DNA from: Schistocephalus solidus
Lineage: Eukaryota; Platyhelminthes; Cestoda; Diphyllobothriidea; Diphyllobothriidae
Length of the DNA stretch: 64,000 bases
Direction of reading: 5' to 3'
Assembly: GCA_017591395.1 (NCBI GenBank)
Contig: WEDG01001427.1
Location: 1-64,000 of the forward strand
This document shows positions 1-11,849 of this stretch, one piece after another (position 1 is the first letter of the stretch; each line of letters begins with the position of its first letter). The notes below the pieces were generated by a model. That model saw only the letters and a list, made by a program, of their open reading frames with translations. It ran no database searches and was not told the origin of the DNA. A program made the position numbers and the translations under genes.

Positions 1-235
1 GGGCGTCCCGGCTGCGCCAGCCACCCTGCGCCATCTCCCATCTCCGGTCTTCTTTGACCTGTCTTGACACCGGGCTCAGGTGAGGGAGGAGGAGAGAGTG
101 CGGTAGCTGCAGCGCAAGGCTTCTTTCAATTAAAACTAATTCACGCGCAAGTCACCGTCCCTGATCCACCCTTCGATGAAGCATACGGTGGACCTCGTCG
201 AAATCGACGGTCGAACTGCCATGTTTCAATTCTTA
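1..235 (+). mobile_element. LINE 3'-UTR fragment (copy 0)
   Basis: This is the 3' end of an EN-RT LINE whose body lies outside the window. It matches, base for base over long stretches, the 3' ends at about 2250-2462 and 7460-7690: the CACCGGGCTCAGGTGAGGG motif, the AATTCACGCGCAAGTCACC motif, and the terminal part around CGGTCGAACTGCC. It has no coding role. The reading frame that runs through it is not conserved between copies. Confidence 0.8.
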
Positions 236-362
236 TCAATATGTATGGCATCAATTCCATTACTCCCACCATCATAGAGACCACATCCATCTTCTCATCG
301 CCTGTTACCCCACCACCGCATCCACAACCGCCTTCGCCTTCACTACCACCACCACCATCAGC

Positions 363-905
363 GATGGTGAATCTCTCCTAAGCTGTACTCAATGCGACCG
401 CACATTCACCTCACGCATCGGCCTGGTCGGTCACTTGCGAATACATCGTACAGAGACTGGTGAGCCAGTGCCTGATACAACATCACACAGCAGAGATCGT
501 CGCCTCCACTGCCCACACTGTCCTCGCGCATTCACTCATCGCATGGGCCTATTCGGTCAAATGCGCATCCATGACAGTGGAATTCACCACTATGCCGACA
601 ACGCCGATACACCATGCACACCCTCCGTTCCTGCCATTCTTAGCGCCTCTGCCACTACCACTACCATGAATGACATCGCCCCAGCCTCTACCGATTTCTC
701 CTGCCCACACTGCGCCCGCAACTTCAACTCACGCATCGGCCTAGTCGGTCACCTGCGAATCCATCGCACGGAGGCTGGTGAACCAGTGCCTGGGGCTCCG
801 ACATACAGTCGACGTGCCCGTCTTAACTGCCCTCACTGCTACCGCACATTTACACACCGCATGGGCCTATTAGGACACATGCGCCTCCACGACAACCTCC
901 GGTAA
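363..905 (+). pseudogene. C2H2 zinc-finger C-terminal region of LINE polyprotein (copy A)
   Basis: An open frame runs from about 363 to the TAA at 903-905. It encodes four fingers of the form C-x2-C-x12-H-x3-H, beginning CTQCDRTF, CPHCPRAF, CPHCARNF and CPHCYRTF. They are joined by the repeated linker RIHRTE-x-GEPVP. In finger 2 the first zinc-binding His is replaced by Gln (GLFGQMRIH). The proline/threonine-rich segment upstream (about 240-360) lies in a different frame, so a frameshift separates it from the fingers. The same fingers end the EN-RT frame of copy B, so this is a LINE tail rather than a host transcription factor. In the LINE the fingers presumably bind nucleic acid; this is inferred. 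Confidence 0.7.
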
Positions 906-1168
906 ACCACCGGAGGCTAAGCTACATCAGCGCACACAACCTACACCAATACATCGACAACACCCTCAAAATCACCATTTACCAGAGTATATAACGGTTT
1001 CCTAGAAACCGTGCCTGGAAAATCTGCCAATCTGACGCTTCCACCAGAATACGCCATCAGCTCAGTGTATGTGCTGTGTGTGTCGAGTGGCTGACCAGTG
1101 GACTGGGAGTCAGACAGCGATGGCTGCTCCATATTACCTGAGTTAGTGAATCCAGGTGTGTGCGTTAA

Positions 1169-2480
1169 TTGGGCCAGGTCGTGCTGTGGCGAGCGAAGAC
1201 GGGTACGCCGATCCGTCAGCCAATGCGTGCCCGCTTCCGCATCAGACAACTGACCGGCTCGGACAGTGGTCTGATTGTGGGGATGGGGGAGAGAGTGAGG
1301 TCAAGAGCTCAGCGTATTTTCCTCACTATAAACAATCTGACGCGCTTAAAACTATCACGGTGCGCTAAAAGGTGTGGCTTGGAAGGTTGCCAACTGACGG
1401 GATAACTCGGACCGCGTGGTCAGCCCAATGTATGTTTGTGTGGAGTGGCTGACTGGCGGACTGAGAGTCAGGCTGCAATGGCTCCTTCTTAATGTGGTCT
1501 TTATGGCACTCCCACTCTGGGGGATCCGAGCCAGGTGTGGTGGTACGCCCAGGGGGCGGCTCCGGCCGCACCAGTCACCTGTGACCTCTCTCATCTCCAG
1601 TCTTCTTGCCTGTGTCGTGAGACCGGGCTCAGGATGGGGAGAAGAAGAGTGTGCGTTAACGTTAACCGACGCGGTTTTGAAGATTGCCAACTGACAATTA
1701 CACTCAGACCTCGCAGTTAGTCCAAAGTGTGTTGTGTGGAGTGGCTGACTGGTGGTCTGAGAGTCAGGCTGCGATGGCTCCTTCTTAACGTGACCTCTGG
1801 CTATCTCACACATGTGAAATGTAAGTCGTTCAACCCCCTGTTGTTTGAACTCCTGGTGCTTGTTTTTGGGGGCCATGTCGTGTAAGTAGTACACGTAGAC
1901 GAGGTCACCAGTAGCTGCGCCCGCTTCCGCATCAGGCAACTGACCGGCTCGGACAGTGGTTTGATTGTGGGAGTGGGGGAGAGAGTGAGGTCGAGAGCTC
2001 AGCGTATTTTCCTCACTATAAAAAATCTGATGCGCTTGAAACTATTACGGTGCGCTAAAAGCCGTGCCTTGGAAGGTTGCCAACTGGCGGGATAACTCGG
2101 ACCGCGTGGTCAGCACAATGTGTGTTTGCGGTGGAGTGGCTGACTGGCGGACTGAGAGGCAGGTTGTAATGGCTCCTTTTTAATGTTGCCTTTATTGCAC
2201 TCCCACTCCGTGGGATCCGAGCCAGGTGTGGTGGCACGCCCAGAGGCGGCTATGGCCGCGCCAGCCACCTGCGCCCTCTCCCATCTCCGGTCTTCTTGAC
2301 TCTGTCTTGACACCGGGCTCAGGTGAGGGAGGAGGAGAGAGTGAGGTAGCTGCAGCGCAAGGCTACTATCACTTAACACTAATTCACGCGCAAGTCACCA
2401 TCCCTGCACCACCTGGTGTGGAGCATACGGTGGACCTCGTTGAAATCGACGTTCGAACTGCCATGTATGTATGTATGTAT
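1169..2480 (+). repeat. Internal duplication of the LINE 3' UTR
   Basis: A block starting at CGCATCAGACAACTGACCGG (1240) recurs from 1930 (CGCATCAGGCAACTGACC) and once in copy B from about 7155. A shorter partial copy (GATTGCCAACTGAC to TGGCTCCTTCTTAACGTG) lies at about 1682-1796 between the two full units. Copy B has one unit, so copy A carries two full units and one partial one. Antisense open frames in this block are by-products and are not annotated. Confidence 0.75.
2463..2480 (+). repeat. (ATGT)n tail of LINE copy A
   Basis: About four to five ATGT units directly follow the conserved 3' terminus (CGAACTGCC). Short tandem tails of this kind are typical of RTE-like LINEs, which end in microsatellites rather than poly(A). 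Copy B ends in a GTGTGTGT run at about 7694-7708. Confidence 0.7.
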
Positions 2481-2699
2481 GGGGTTTAGGGGTACTAGTT
2501 ATGGGAAGCATCACACAGGTAGAATTTTGGCGTTCCATCTGTCTCGTATAGGTGGTGAATGATCCTGTGGCTGCCTCTAGCTAGTACCCGACTCTCACGT
2601 GTGGCTCCTAGAAGTTGGGTTCTTCCCAGCGGCCACACCCCGGGCAACCGTCACGACCGGCGGTCATAATCAGGTTAGGGTCTCCAGTGTTGTGTGCGT

Positions 2700-2896
2700 C
2701 TTCACACCCAGTACGTCTGCTCCCTTCTCCCTGGTTTTGCCCTCTCCCGTCCTCCCTGCCCTTCCTCCTCTCCTTTTTCCACCCCACTTCCCTCTCCCCT
2801 CCTACGTCTCATCCACCCCCTCCTCTCTCTTCCTCTTCTTACTCTTGCTTCTATCCCTTTTCTTCTCCCTCTATCCTCCCCCCTCCCTTCTTCCCC
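2700..2896 (+). other. Polypyrimidine tract in LINE 5' region
   Basis: About 195 nt are almost purely C and T on the plus strand (TCCCTTCTCCCTGG, CCTCCCTGCCC, CTTCCTCCTCTCC and similar). It lies between a GC-rich start of the element and the coding start. No protein is supported here; the overlapping open frames simply lack stops because of the composition. Such mirror-like purine/pyrimidine tracts can adopt triplex structures or serve in LINE 5' UTRs as promoter or translation-start elements, but nothing here proves a function. Confidence 0.6.
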
Positions 2897-3131
2897 ATGG
2901 TCGAAAAGCCCAACGGCGAGGGTGACATGCAATCACGTAGGCGGCCCTGGCGAATCGTTCGTTCTCTCACTATCCCAAATCGTGACCCATAATGGAGTTC
3001 GGTAGTTGCCTGGGTGACTATGCAGCCCTATTTAGGGATAGCACTGCTTACCCCCTCGTGGGGAAGGGGGCTAGAAAAGGTGCCCTAAACAAATGCTGGG
3101 TCTCACAACAGCTGCAGCAGACCGTGGCTAG

Positions 3132-4070
3132 CAGACTGCAAATACATGCGGTCGAAAAACTCTAAACTATATCAACAACAACTCCTCTCCCAATCCCCCC
3201 AACCGTACCCTTCGAAGTACCCGCTGGGCTGCTCGGGTGAGTCCGCTCACACTAGCAGCCTGGAATGTTCGTTCCCTTTTAGACAATCGGAGGAGCAACC
3301 GGCCGGAACGGAGGACGGCGCTAGTCGCTCGGGAACTGGCGCATCACAAGGTTGACATTGCTGCTCTCAGCGAGACCCGATTCTCTGAACAGGGTCAGCT
3401 GGAGGAGGTGGGTGCCGGCCACACCTTCTTCTGGAGCGGCTGACCAAAGGCAGAGCGAGGCGATGCTAGTGTTGCCTTTGCCATTTGGAATGACATCGTG
3501 GGACGTCTGCCCTGTCTGCCGCAGGATAGCAATGATCGCCTGATGAGCCTCCGCCTGCCTCTTTGGGGAGACCAGTTCGCCACCATCATAAGCGACTACG
3601 CTCCCCCAATGACGAGCTCTGATGCGGCGAAGGACAAATTCTACGAGGACCTGCACGCCTTGCTGGCGACTGTGCCAAAGGAGGACAAGTTAATTGTCCT
3701 TGGTGACTTAAACGCCCGCGTCGGCACAGACCGTGCCTCGTGGAGAGGAGTGCTGGATCCCCATGGTCTCGCTGGCTTCAATGACAACGGTCTTCTTCTC
3801 CTACGAACCTGCGTTGAACACCGGCTTATTCTGACGAACACCTTCTTCCGCCTCCCAAAGCAGCAAAAAGCGACCTGGGTAAATCCTCGATCGAGACACT
3901 GGCACCTCTTGGACTATGTTCTCGTCCGGAGGCGAGATAAACAGGACGTGTTGGTGACAAAGGCGATCCCCGATGCCGATGGATGGACGGATCACGGCCT
4001 CGTCATCTCCAAGATGAGGCTCCGTCTGCAACCCCGCAGGAGACCCCAAGGTAAGCGACCACAAGGTAAG
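3132..4070 (+). pseudogene. AP-type endonuclease domain of LINE copy B
   Basis: The frame opens after a stop at 3129-3131 and shows the apurinic-endonuclease-like fold of LINEs. The landmarks are LAAWNVRSLLDN (Asn of motif I), VDIAALSETRF (catalytic Glu), SDYAPP, VLGDLNARVG (Asp/Asn), LDYVLVRRR and DGWTDHGLVI (the Asp-His end motif). It would nick target DNA to prime reverse transcription. A TGA at 3441-3443 interrupts it while the frame stays the same on both sides, so this is a simple nonsense change. No in-frame ATG precedes the conserved start. An ATG at 3146 lies in another frame, which suggests a lost base near the N-terminus. Confidence 0.8.
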
Positions 4071-6310
4071 TTGAATACTGTTTTGTTGAATGTGCCTGCT
4101 CACCGTCTACATTTTAGCAACGAACTGGCCAACCGTCTATCTCTTCTTCCATGGGCCGATGCGGACGTCTCCGTGGAGAACCGCTGGTGTCAGCTGAAAG
4201 ATAACATTCAATCCACCGCCTGGATTTACTCGGCCGCGCACGTCGTCAGCACCAAGATTGGTTTTGATAACAACGACGCAGCTATCAACGCTCTGCTCGT
4301 AAAGAGGAACCAGTTACACAAAGCCTACATCAATCGCCCTACTGCTACAAACAAGACAGCATTCTACGGAAGTCGCCGCCTTGTACAGCAACGGCTGCGG
4401 GAGGTGCAGGAATCCTGGATGACGCGCAAAGCCGAGGAAATCCAAGGGTACGCGGACCGAAACGAATGGAAGAACTTCTTCGCCGCCACCAAGGCTGTCT
4501 ACAGACCTCAAGTCAAAGGAGCCGCCCCTCTTCTCAGTGCCGACGGCAGGACGCTGCTCAATGAGAAGACGCAAATCCTGATGCGATGGGCAGAATACTT
4601 TCAAAGCGTTCTGAACCAGCCCTCCACCATCTCCGACGCCGCCATTAATCGCCTGCCTGAAGTGGAAATCAACGCCGACCTTGATCTCCCGCCCTCTCTC
4701 CAAGAAACCATCTGAGCCGTGCAGCAACTCTCCAGCGGGAAAGCACCTGGCTTGGATGCGATCCCTACTGAGATTTACAAGCCTGGCGGACCCCAACAGA
4801 TGAACCGACTTACAGTGCTCCTCCAGAAGATGTGGCACCAAGGGCGAGTCCCTCAGGATTTCAAAGACGCAACCATTTTCCCCCTCTACAAGAAGAAAGG
4901 GAACCACCAACTCTGCGACAACCACAGAGGAATCTCGCTGCTGAGCATCACCGGAAAGATCTTCACGCGCATTCTCCTCAATCGCCTGAACGCTCACCTG
5001 GAGCAAGAACTGCTCCCGGAAAGCTAATGTGAATTCCAACGACACCCAGGAATAATCGACATGATCTTCGCTGCTCGACAGCTACAAGAGAAGTGCCAAG
5101 AGATGCGGACTCACATCTACACTACATTCGTGAACCTTACGAAAGTCTTTTATATGGTGATGTGGAAAATCATGCATAAATTCAGCTGTCCTGAACGTTT
5201 CACGCATATGGTACCTCAGCTTCTCGACGGGATGATGGCGCGCGTTACTGACAATGGGACAGTATCCGAAGCATTCGCAGTGACCAATGTAGTGCAGCAG
5301 GGCTGCGTCCTTGCACCTACCCTCTTAAGTCTCATGTTCTCTGGCATGCTAACTGACGCCTACCATGAAGAACGCCCCGGGATCCACATCGCCTAACGGA
5401 TGGACGGCCGACTTCTCAACCAAAGACGCATGCACTTCCGCTCGCGTGTCTCCACAGCCACCATCGATGAACTTCTCTTCACGGGCGACTGTGCACTTAA
5501 TGCAATGACAGAAGAGGAAATGCAAAGGAGCATGGACCTCTTCGCTGCCGCCTCGTACAATTTTTGACTTCGCATCAAACTGAGAAAACGGTTGTGATAC
5601 ATCAGCCACCACCCAATACCACCTACTCCGCAGCTCACATTAATGTCAATGGCGTCCAAATGAAATCTGTGGATACCTTCACGTACCTGGGCAGCAATAT
5701 CAGCCGCAGCACCAAAGTTGATGATTAGATCGCCCATCGGATCGCCAAAGCCAGCCAAGCCTTTCACGCATGCAGAACGTGGTCTGGAATCGACACGGTC
5801 TTCACCTCAGCACCAAACTCAAGATGTACAAAGCTGTCATATTGCTGACGCTGCTGTATGGAGCGGAAACGTGGACAGTCTACCAAAAGCAGGCACGGAA
5901 GCTCAACCACTTCCATTTCAGATGCCTTCACAGAATACTAAAGCTGACATGGCAAGGCAGGATACCGGACAGGTAAGTGTTGGAACGAACAGGCCTTCTC
6001 AGCATTTATGCTCAGCTGAAACAACTGCAACTGCGATGGAGCTGCCACCTTGTTCGGATGGATGACGAACGACTACCCAAACGAATCTTCTATGGAGATG
6101 TCGCCATGGGTTCTCGTCGACAAGAAGGTTAAGTACGACGCTACAAGGACACTCTGAGGACTTCTTTGAAGCAACTGCAAATCAACCCGGCGATCTGGGA
6201 GGACTTCGCCCAGAACCAACCTGCTTGGAGAAGAACAGTGAAGACAAGGGCAGCACTGTACGAAGCCAACAGGATCTCCGCCACCAAGACCAAAAGAGCG
6301 GCACGAAAGT
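4071..6310 (+). pseudogene. Reverse transcriptase region of LINE copy B (dead)
   Basis: The sequence runs through the EN-RT linker to SSGKAPGLDAIPTEIYK, then CDNHRGISLLSITGKIF (fingers), TTFVNLTKVFYMV (motif A region, where family members read VDLTKAFDTV), VQQGCVLAPTLLSLMFS (motif B) and LLFTGDCALN (motif C). Motif C at 5478-5489 reads FTGD where related elements have FADD, so one catalytic Asp is lost. In-frame stops fall at 4713, 5025, 5394 and about 5566. A one-base loss near 5577 shifts the frame. A nonsense codon follows at 5726 and another frameshift at about 5762. The C-terminal part ([27 protein letters not shown]) is well kept. Confidence 0.8.
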
Positions 6311-6339
6311 CACCAGCGCCCCGGACAAACACCGCCAGG

Positions 6340-6821
6340 CCCAGGCCCTGTCAATATGCCCGCGTTGTCAACGCATCTTCCACGCGCGAATCGGCTTGGT
6401 TGGACATTTTCGGACGCAATGCACACACAATCCGACAATTCCATTTTCTACGTCAAATCCTGCCAACCTTCTTTTGGATTCCCCCTCCCTCACCCCTGGC
6501 ATCAGTTCCATTACTCCCACTATCATAGAGACCACATCCCAATACTCATCACCTGTTACCCCCAACAAAACCACCACCACCACCACTAACATCAGCGATG
6601 GGGACTCTCTTCTAAACTGTCCTGACTGCAACCGCACATTCACCGCACGGATCGGCCTGATCGGTCACTTGCGAATCCATCGTACAGAGACTGGTGAACC
6701 AGTGCCTGGAGCACCAACACACAGCAGAGATCGCCGCCTCCACTGCCCTCACTGTCCTCGCGCATTCACTCATCGCATGGGCATATCCGGTCACATGCGC
6801 ATTCATGGCAACCAGCGGTAA
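6340..6821 (+). pseudogene. Zinc-finger C-terminal tail of LINE copy B
   Basis: This part reads in a different frame from the preceding RT tail, so a frameshift lies between about 6310 and 6345. It carries one C2HC-type finger (CPRCQRIFHARIGLVGHFRTQC, quoted in two parts: CPRCQRIF and GHFRTQC) and two C2H2 fingers starting CPDCNRTF and CPHCPRAF. A Ser/Thr/Pro-rich spacer with a short ACC repeat separates the first from the second. It ends at TAA 6819-6821. Position and content match 250-905 of copy A, which shows that the fingers belong to the LINE. A nucleic-acid-binding role in target choice or RNP assembly is inferred. Confidence 0.75.
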
Positions 6822-7708
6822 ACCACCGATGGCTAAGCCAAGTCAGCACGCACTATCGGCACTAATACATAGACAACACCCTCAAAATCATAATATTGTA
6901 CCTGATAAAATGATAGTTTCCTAGAAACCGTGGCTTGGAAGGCTGCCAAACTGACGCTTACACCAGACCATGCCGTCGGCCCAGTGTATGTGCTGTGTGT
7001 GTCGAGTGGCTGAACAGTGGACTGGGAGTCAGTCGGCGATAGCTCCTCCATATCCCCTGAGTAAGTAAATCCTGGTGTGTGCGTTATGGGGGCCAGGTCG
7101 TGCTGTGACGCGCGAAGACGGGTACGCCGACCCGTCAGCCAATGCACCTACTCCCACATCAGGCAACTGACCGGCTCGGATGGTGGTCTGATTGTGGGGA
7201 TGGGGGAGAGAGTGAGGTCAACAACTCAGTGCATTTTTTCTCACTATAAACAATCTGACGCGCTTGAAACTATCACGGTGCGCTAAAAGCCGTGGCTTGG
7301 AAGGTTGCCAACTGACGGGATAACTCGGACCGCGTGTTCAGTCCGATGTGTTTTTTTGTGTGTAGTGGCTGACTGGCGGACTGAGAGTCAATCTTCAATG
7401 GCTCCTTCGTAATGTGGCTTTTATGGCACTCCCACACCGTGGGATCCGAATCAGGTGTGGTTGTACACCCAGGGGTGGCTCCGACCGCGCCAGCCACCTG
7501 CGCCCTCTCCCATCTGGGGTCTTTTTGACTCTGTTATGACACCGGGTTCTGGTGGCGGAGGAGGAGAGAGTGCGGTAGATGCATCACAAGTCTAATATCA
7601 CTTTAAACTAAATCACGCGCAAGTTACCGTCCCTGTACCACCCCTCCATGGAGCATACGGTGGACATCGTCGGACTACGACGGTCGAACTATCGTGTGTG
7701 TGTGTGTT

Positions 7709-10700
7709 TATACATATAGCGCACGACTGTAGGGCTTGTTTGTAGAATGAGTTTTAAACTGAATTGTTTTTAAATTGCGTGTTCACTTACCTTTTGGGAC
7801 CGAGCATAAAAGTAAGTTTCCCCTATTCTTAATTTCAAATCATTTCTCCCTTGTGTACGAAACTATTAGCTTTACATTTAAGCATATACACTGATGCGGG
7901 AATGTTGCTCAACGATCTATCAACGTCTGAAAACTAACAAGCTACAAATTCGTGGTAGTGGTAATGAGCAGGTAGCCACATATCTGATGGAATTCGCAAA
8001 TGAGCGTCTTGGGCTTAAACGGACAAGAAGAGGTGATTACAGGAAACATAGGTTTGTGCTGACGTTTTAAAAGAAAATGCATTTTCCTCATATGAGATAA
8101 TTTTAGTTAAGCACTTCACGGTACTTATTGCTGAGCAGATGATTGATTCCAAATGCTTTCCCACCCCAATAACGTGGGCAGCGCCAGTATGACAACGGTC
8201 ATTGCTCTCGTCAGCATTGTCCCCATTTTTGTGCCAAGCGTGCTTATCTCGGAACTGTCATGCCGATGCCCCGTTCCCGCTAGGGGATGGCGAAAGCATT
8301 TTCCAGTACACAAAAAAGTTATATCCACTGCTAAAGATAGTATAGAGTGTCCTGGAGAGGTCAACACCCTGGTATGAGCGACTTCTAGTAAATACTGAGC
8401 GAGAGTTGACAATGAAAGTTTGGTCGTTCTTAAGCTTTAGGAAAATAAACCCAGTGTCCCTGCAATCGTATTTTGTTTCAGTTTAAGATACGATATATTT
8501 TTGATATGAAACAGTTTTATCGAATTCAGAGACTGAAGACCCAACTCCAACCTACTGCATCTTGCAGACAGGATTATTCTACACACGGGAGTCAAAGGAA
8601 TATTATTTGCGTTGTAACTCGAAACCAACTAGCGAAACTTCGATATTTAATCATTCTTGAGCATTGTAAGTTAATTGCCTTTAACGGATCCAGTAAAATC
8701 AGCATTTACATAAAATTTTCTTATTAGATATTACTTTTATAGTCACATGCAATTTGTAATTTAATATATTAATGAATTAGTATAAGAAAAATTACTGATA
8801 ACTGGATTTTTAACTTTGAGATTGATAGTCACCGCGTTCTGCCATAAATAACGTTCTAGCATTAAAAAATTAAAACATTCAGTCTAGAGCTATTCCAGTT
8901 CAGTTGTCATAAAGCTACCAGTATTCTCTGGGGGTGCTAAAGTTAACAGAAAATTCGGTACCTCTAGTACTATTTTTTATTCCTAGGAAAGTTGAGTGAA
9001 TAGTACATTGCGGAAGTTGTTAGTAACAAAAATATCTATTTTTAAGAACGTCATGAGTAATAGCTTCTATTGTGGAAAGAGAGTCAAATTAATTTCCACC
9101 TACCTGAGAGTTGAAGGTCCAATTTGTACAGCAGTCTCCTGGATCGCACGACAAGGCATCTGCATCATTAATATATCTTGCAGAGCTGGCAAATAATCAT
9201 TCTGAATGAAGCGATCAACATTCTTGATGAAGCTGTTGAAGTAATAATCAAAATATCCAATAAGTTGTTCAGAGATCCAAAGAAAAAATCCAATTTAACG
9301 GCTTGACTGTTAAAGTGCAAAAACGCTGGCTACAGCGGAAACGATAACTTTACGAATACACCGAAGACTGCGGCTGTTCCTTAAGTTTCCGCCAGACAGA
9401 TTTGGAGTATGAAACTTTGCTCCTACAGTTTACAAAGGTAACATATCACATTTAAAGTCGGCATTTGACGCATGGTCAGCAGATAACATTAACTCTTTAG
9501 CACTTTTGTGCAGTGATGTTAGAAGAAAGTTGACAACCTACAGGAAAAATAAATTGGCTGTGTATTTATTTCTTGAAATAGGCAAAAGTAATAATTAAAG
9601 TTGTGAGTTGAAATATGCATCTACGAAATGAAGCTTGCCATTAATTACTGATTATTCTATTTATATAACAAAAAATCTGATTTTGGGATTTTTCGGTTTT
9701 CTGCAGCTTTGAAAATTTTTATATGCTGTGTGCAGAAAGAAAATTTTATTATAAGCATTGGGAATAGACTAACTCTTCTTTAATCTGTGCTTCAATAGCC
9801 GCACTAAACCAGCCGGTCTTCCCTAGCAGAAGGATTCTAATAAAAAACTTTGGAGGGGTTCATTACGTGTTTCCGACTGCACGAGAGCCAACATTGCCAC
9901 AGACTTTACAAGCTAACTTCCGGTTAATCCTTAAAACCAATGACCTTTTTGACGCCAAAATGATCTTTGTGTATGGAATATTCAAGCATAAATTAAAAAA
10001 GGAACCTTATAGTGCACACAAGTCAGCTAAACCACGGTGAGCAGATCAAAAATTTAAATTGATCCTCAAATGCTAGTCAAAATTCAATGCTTTAAAATTT
10101 AAAAATATTTATAGGTACTTAATTTACTATAATAGGTAGAAACAATCAAGCGCCTTCTGAACCCAAGTAGTTTACAAAATAGAAAACTAATTTTTAACTA
10201 AGATATCCATTAATTTTACAATTTTACCCTGGCACTGGGCTCTCTTGTTGCAAATGGGTCGAAAATGGCGGTTACCAGCTTTTACTTGGTAGCCAAGAAA
10301 TAGTGTTGTTTGAAATGGCAGTGGTAGAGAATTAAATTGGCTCATCAGGTCTGACTTCATAACTTATTCAACAGCGCACTACCAATTTCAATCCTTTAGA
10401 ATTTTTGTTACGAAGCATTTAATTTCAATGTTCGTATTTATATAAAAAAGAGAAAATATCGACAGATTTCAAAAACTGAAGCTATGCCCAACTGCTATTG
10501 AAAGAAAAATGACTGTTAGAACTTTACAAATTGCTCCTTTTCATGCACACGAATGGAGTTTGGGTCAAGGTAAATCAGCAAATATCACAACTTCCTTTTG
10601 CTTAATAACAGCAGTCGCAAACTAACGCTGTTTCTATAGGTAACTTACAGTTACAATTATCCTAGCGTGTGCTCCAGATGTCGTCTCACGTGCTAGTCTG

Positions 10701-11600
10701 AAACTGCATGCGGAAACTCTTCAGGGTCCTTCTTTTTGAAGATGATTGCTTCCAGACAGGATTTCAGAAGATACTCGCAAACTGCTTAAATATATGTTCA
10801 TATCACAATATTCCTAAATACTCTCTTCTTTACTTTTAACCTTGCTACACCAAGATTTTAATATAAGAATATAAAAATCTCAAAGTTAATGTGAAGGATT
10901 GAAGCAGGCTAAATCGCACGACAACGTAGTGCTCATTTAATTAGAGTTTTTGGAAAAAGAGGATTAAGGAAGACGCATTCTGTATTAAATTTACGGTTAT
11001 GTTACATAAAATGGAAAAAAATCTTCTACAAATCACGAATGTTGTGTGCATAACTTAAAGGTCGTCTTAGAAAGCACTCAAAGTCATCTTGAGTTAATGG
11101 TCCATATCCGCGCCTAAGGGATAGGTAGTGCAGAGACGATAACTTGGTCCGTCTTCGAGATGCATCATGTTGCAGTGTTTTAACGCCCAACCTCATATTT
11201 ATGAAACATGATACCGAGTAATGAAATCTGATGCATGTGGTCAAAGCGACCCGAGCATGTTTAGGCGGATTTACGTCAGGTCGCGTAGTGCGAGAAATCC
11301 ACTCTTCAGCCATTTGTCATCAGCTTTCCACTGACACAACATGCGTAAAGGAAGAGGGCAATATAAATACTACTATTCATTGCTGTATATATTGATTTTT
11401 CTGATGAAGTATGACTGGTGTTTATTGTTCGATTTAAATAATAATGTTTTAAACACTAAATGCGAGTTCCTTTATCATAAATCACATTTAAAAATGTTAA
11501 GCTCCTTGGGGATTGGGTAATAAATGGCAATAGGAGCACGCGGTAATAGAGTTGCACTTGCATACATTTCCAGGAAAAGTAAGTATTTTTAAGTCAAAAC
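7709..11600. other. Non-coding stretch
   Basis: This is AT-rich sequence with no frame that shows a recognisable domain or coding-like organisation. Short frames at 8125-8412, 8996-9196 and 11026-11313 have no family resemblance I can see. No tRNA, SINE head or tandem repeat was recognised. Confidence 0.5.
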
Positions 11601-11725
11601 CCTAACCCAGAACGGCACCATGACCCTAATCTTAGTAATTACCCACCCGTAACATAACCCCAACCCTAAAATCAACCCTTATCCTAGCGTTACAAATAAC
11701 CTCTAACGTAATATCCTGGGTAATT
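11601..11725 (+). repeat. Degenerate CTAACCC-rich tract
   Basis: Interrupted runs such as ACCCTAACCC, GACCCTAATC, CCCCAACCCTAAA and CAACCCTTATCC resemble decayed telomere-type repeats (CCCTAA on this strand). Similar tracts lie at about 50960-51065 (plus) and 21685-21715 (minus). They are followed by a similar short context (GGGTAATTA or GGGAATTTA), so they may be one dispersed repeat rather than true interstitial telomere. Confidence 0.45.
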
Positions 11726-11849
11726 AGCGCCAGCTACCGGAACGAGGGGGAGACGCAATCACAGCGATCGTGTCTACGTCTTCTCAATTACTTCTGGGGA
11801 TGGCCTTGTCGCTTGTAATGGCAACTTAATGTAATATTATCAGCTGTCC

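Larger units (their letters stand above)
236..2480 (+). mobile_element. 5'-truncated EN-RT LINE, zinc-finger tail plus 3' UTR (copy A)
   Basis: This copy begins inside the C-terminal coding part of the LINE. Homology to the fuller copy starts at about 250, equivalent to about 6497. It continues through the zinc-finger tail to a 3' UTR ending in a short ATGT microsatellite. Endonuclease and RT are missing, which is the 5' truncation expected of target-primed reverse transcription. The 3' UTR is longer than in copy B because an internal block is present twice. It sits directly after the end of copy 0 and directly before copy B. Confidence 0.8.
2500..7695 (+). mobile_element. Near full-length EN-RT-zinc-finger LINE (copy B), inactive
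   Basis: This is a non-LTR retrotransposon with the order 5' UTR (about 2500-3131), AP-type endonuclease (3132-4070), RT and connecting regions (about 4100-6310), C2H2 finger tail (6340-6821) and 3' UTR (6822-7695). Flatworm proteins of this kind are often mis-annotated as craniofacial-development-protein-2-like or as mobile-element RNA-directed DNA polymerase. The frame is interrupted by in-frame stops at 3441, 4713, 5025 and 5394, several frameshifts, and loss of the RT catalytic motif. The GTGTG tail and a 3' end shared with five other pieces in the window define the 3' boundary. The 5' boundary is uncertain. Confidence 0.8.

Noticed and set aside
941..2379. Several long antisense open frames (up to 194 codons) in the LINE 3' UTR
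   Set aside because: They lie antisense to a repeated UTR, are not conserved in frame between copies, and have no domain. They are by-products of composition.
5718..6065. Open frame of 115 codons inside the LINE RT region
   Set aside because: It is a shifted-frame shadow. The true RT sequence ([21 protein letters not shown]) lies in a neighbouring frame.
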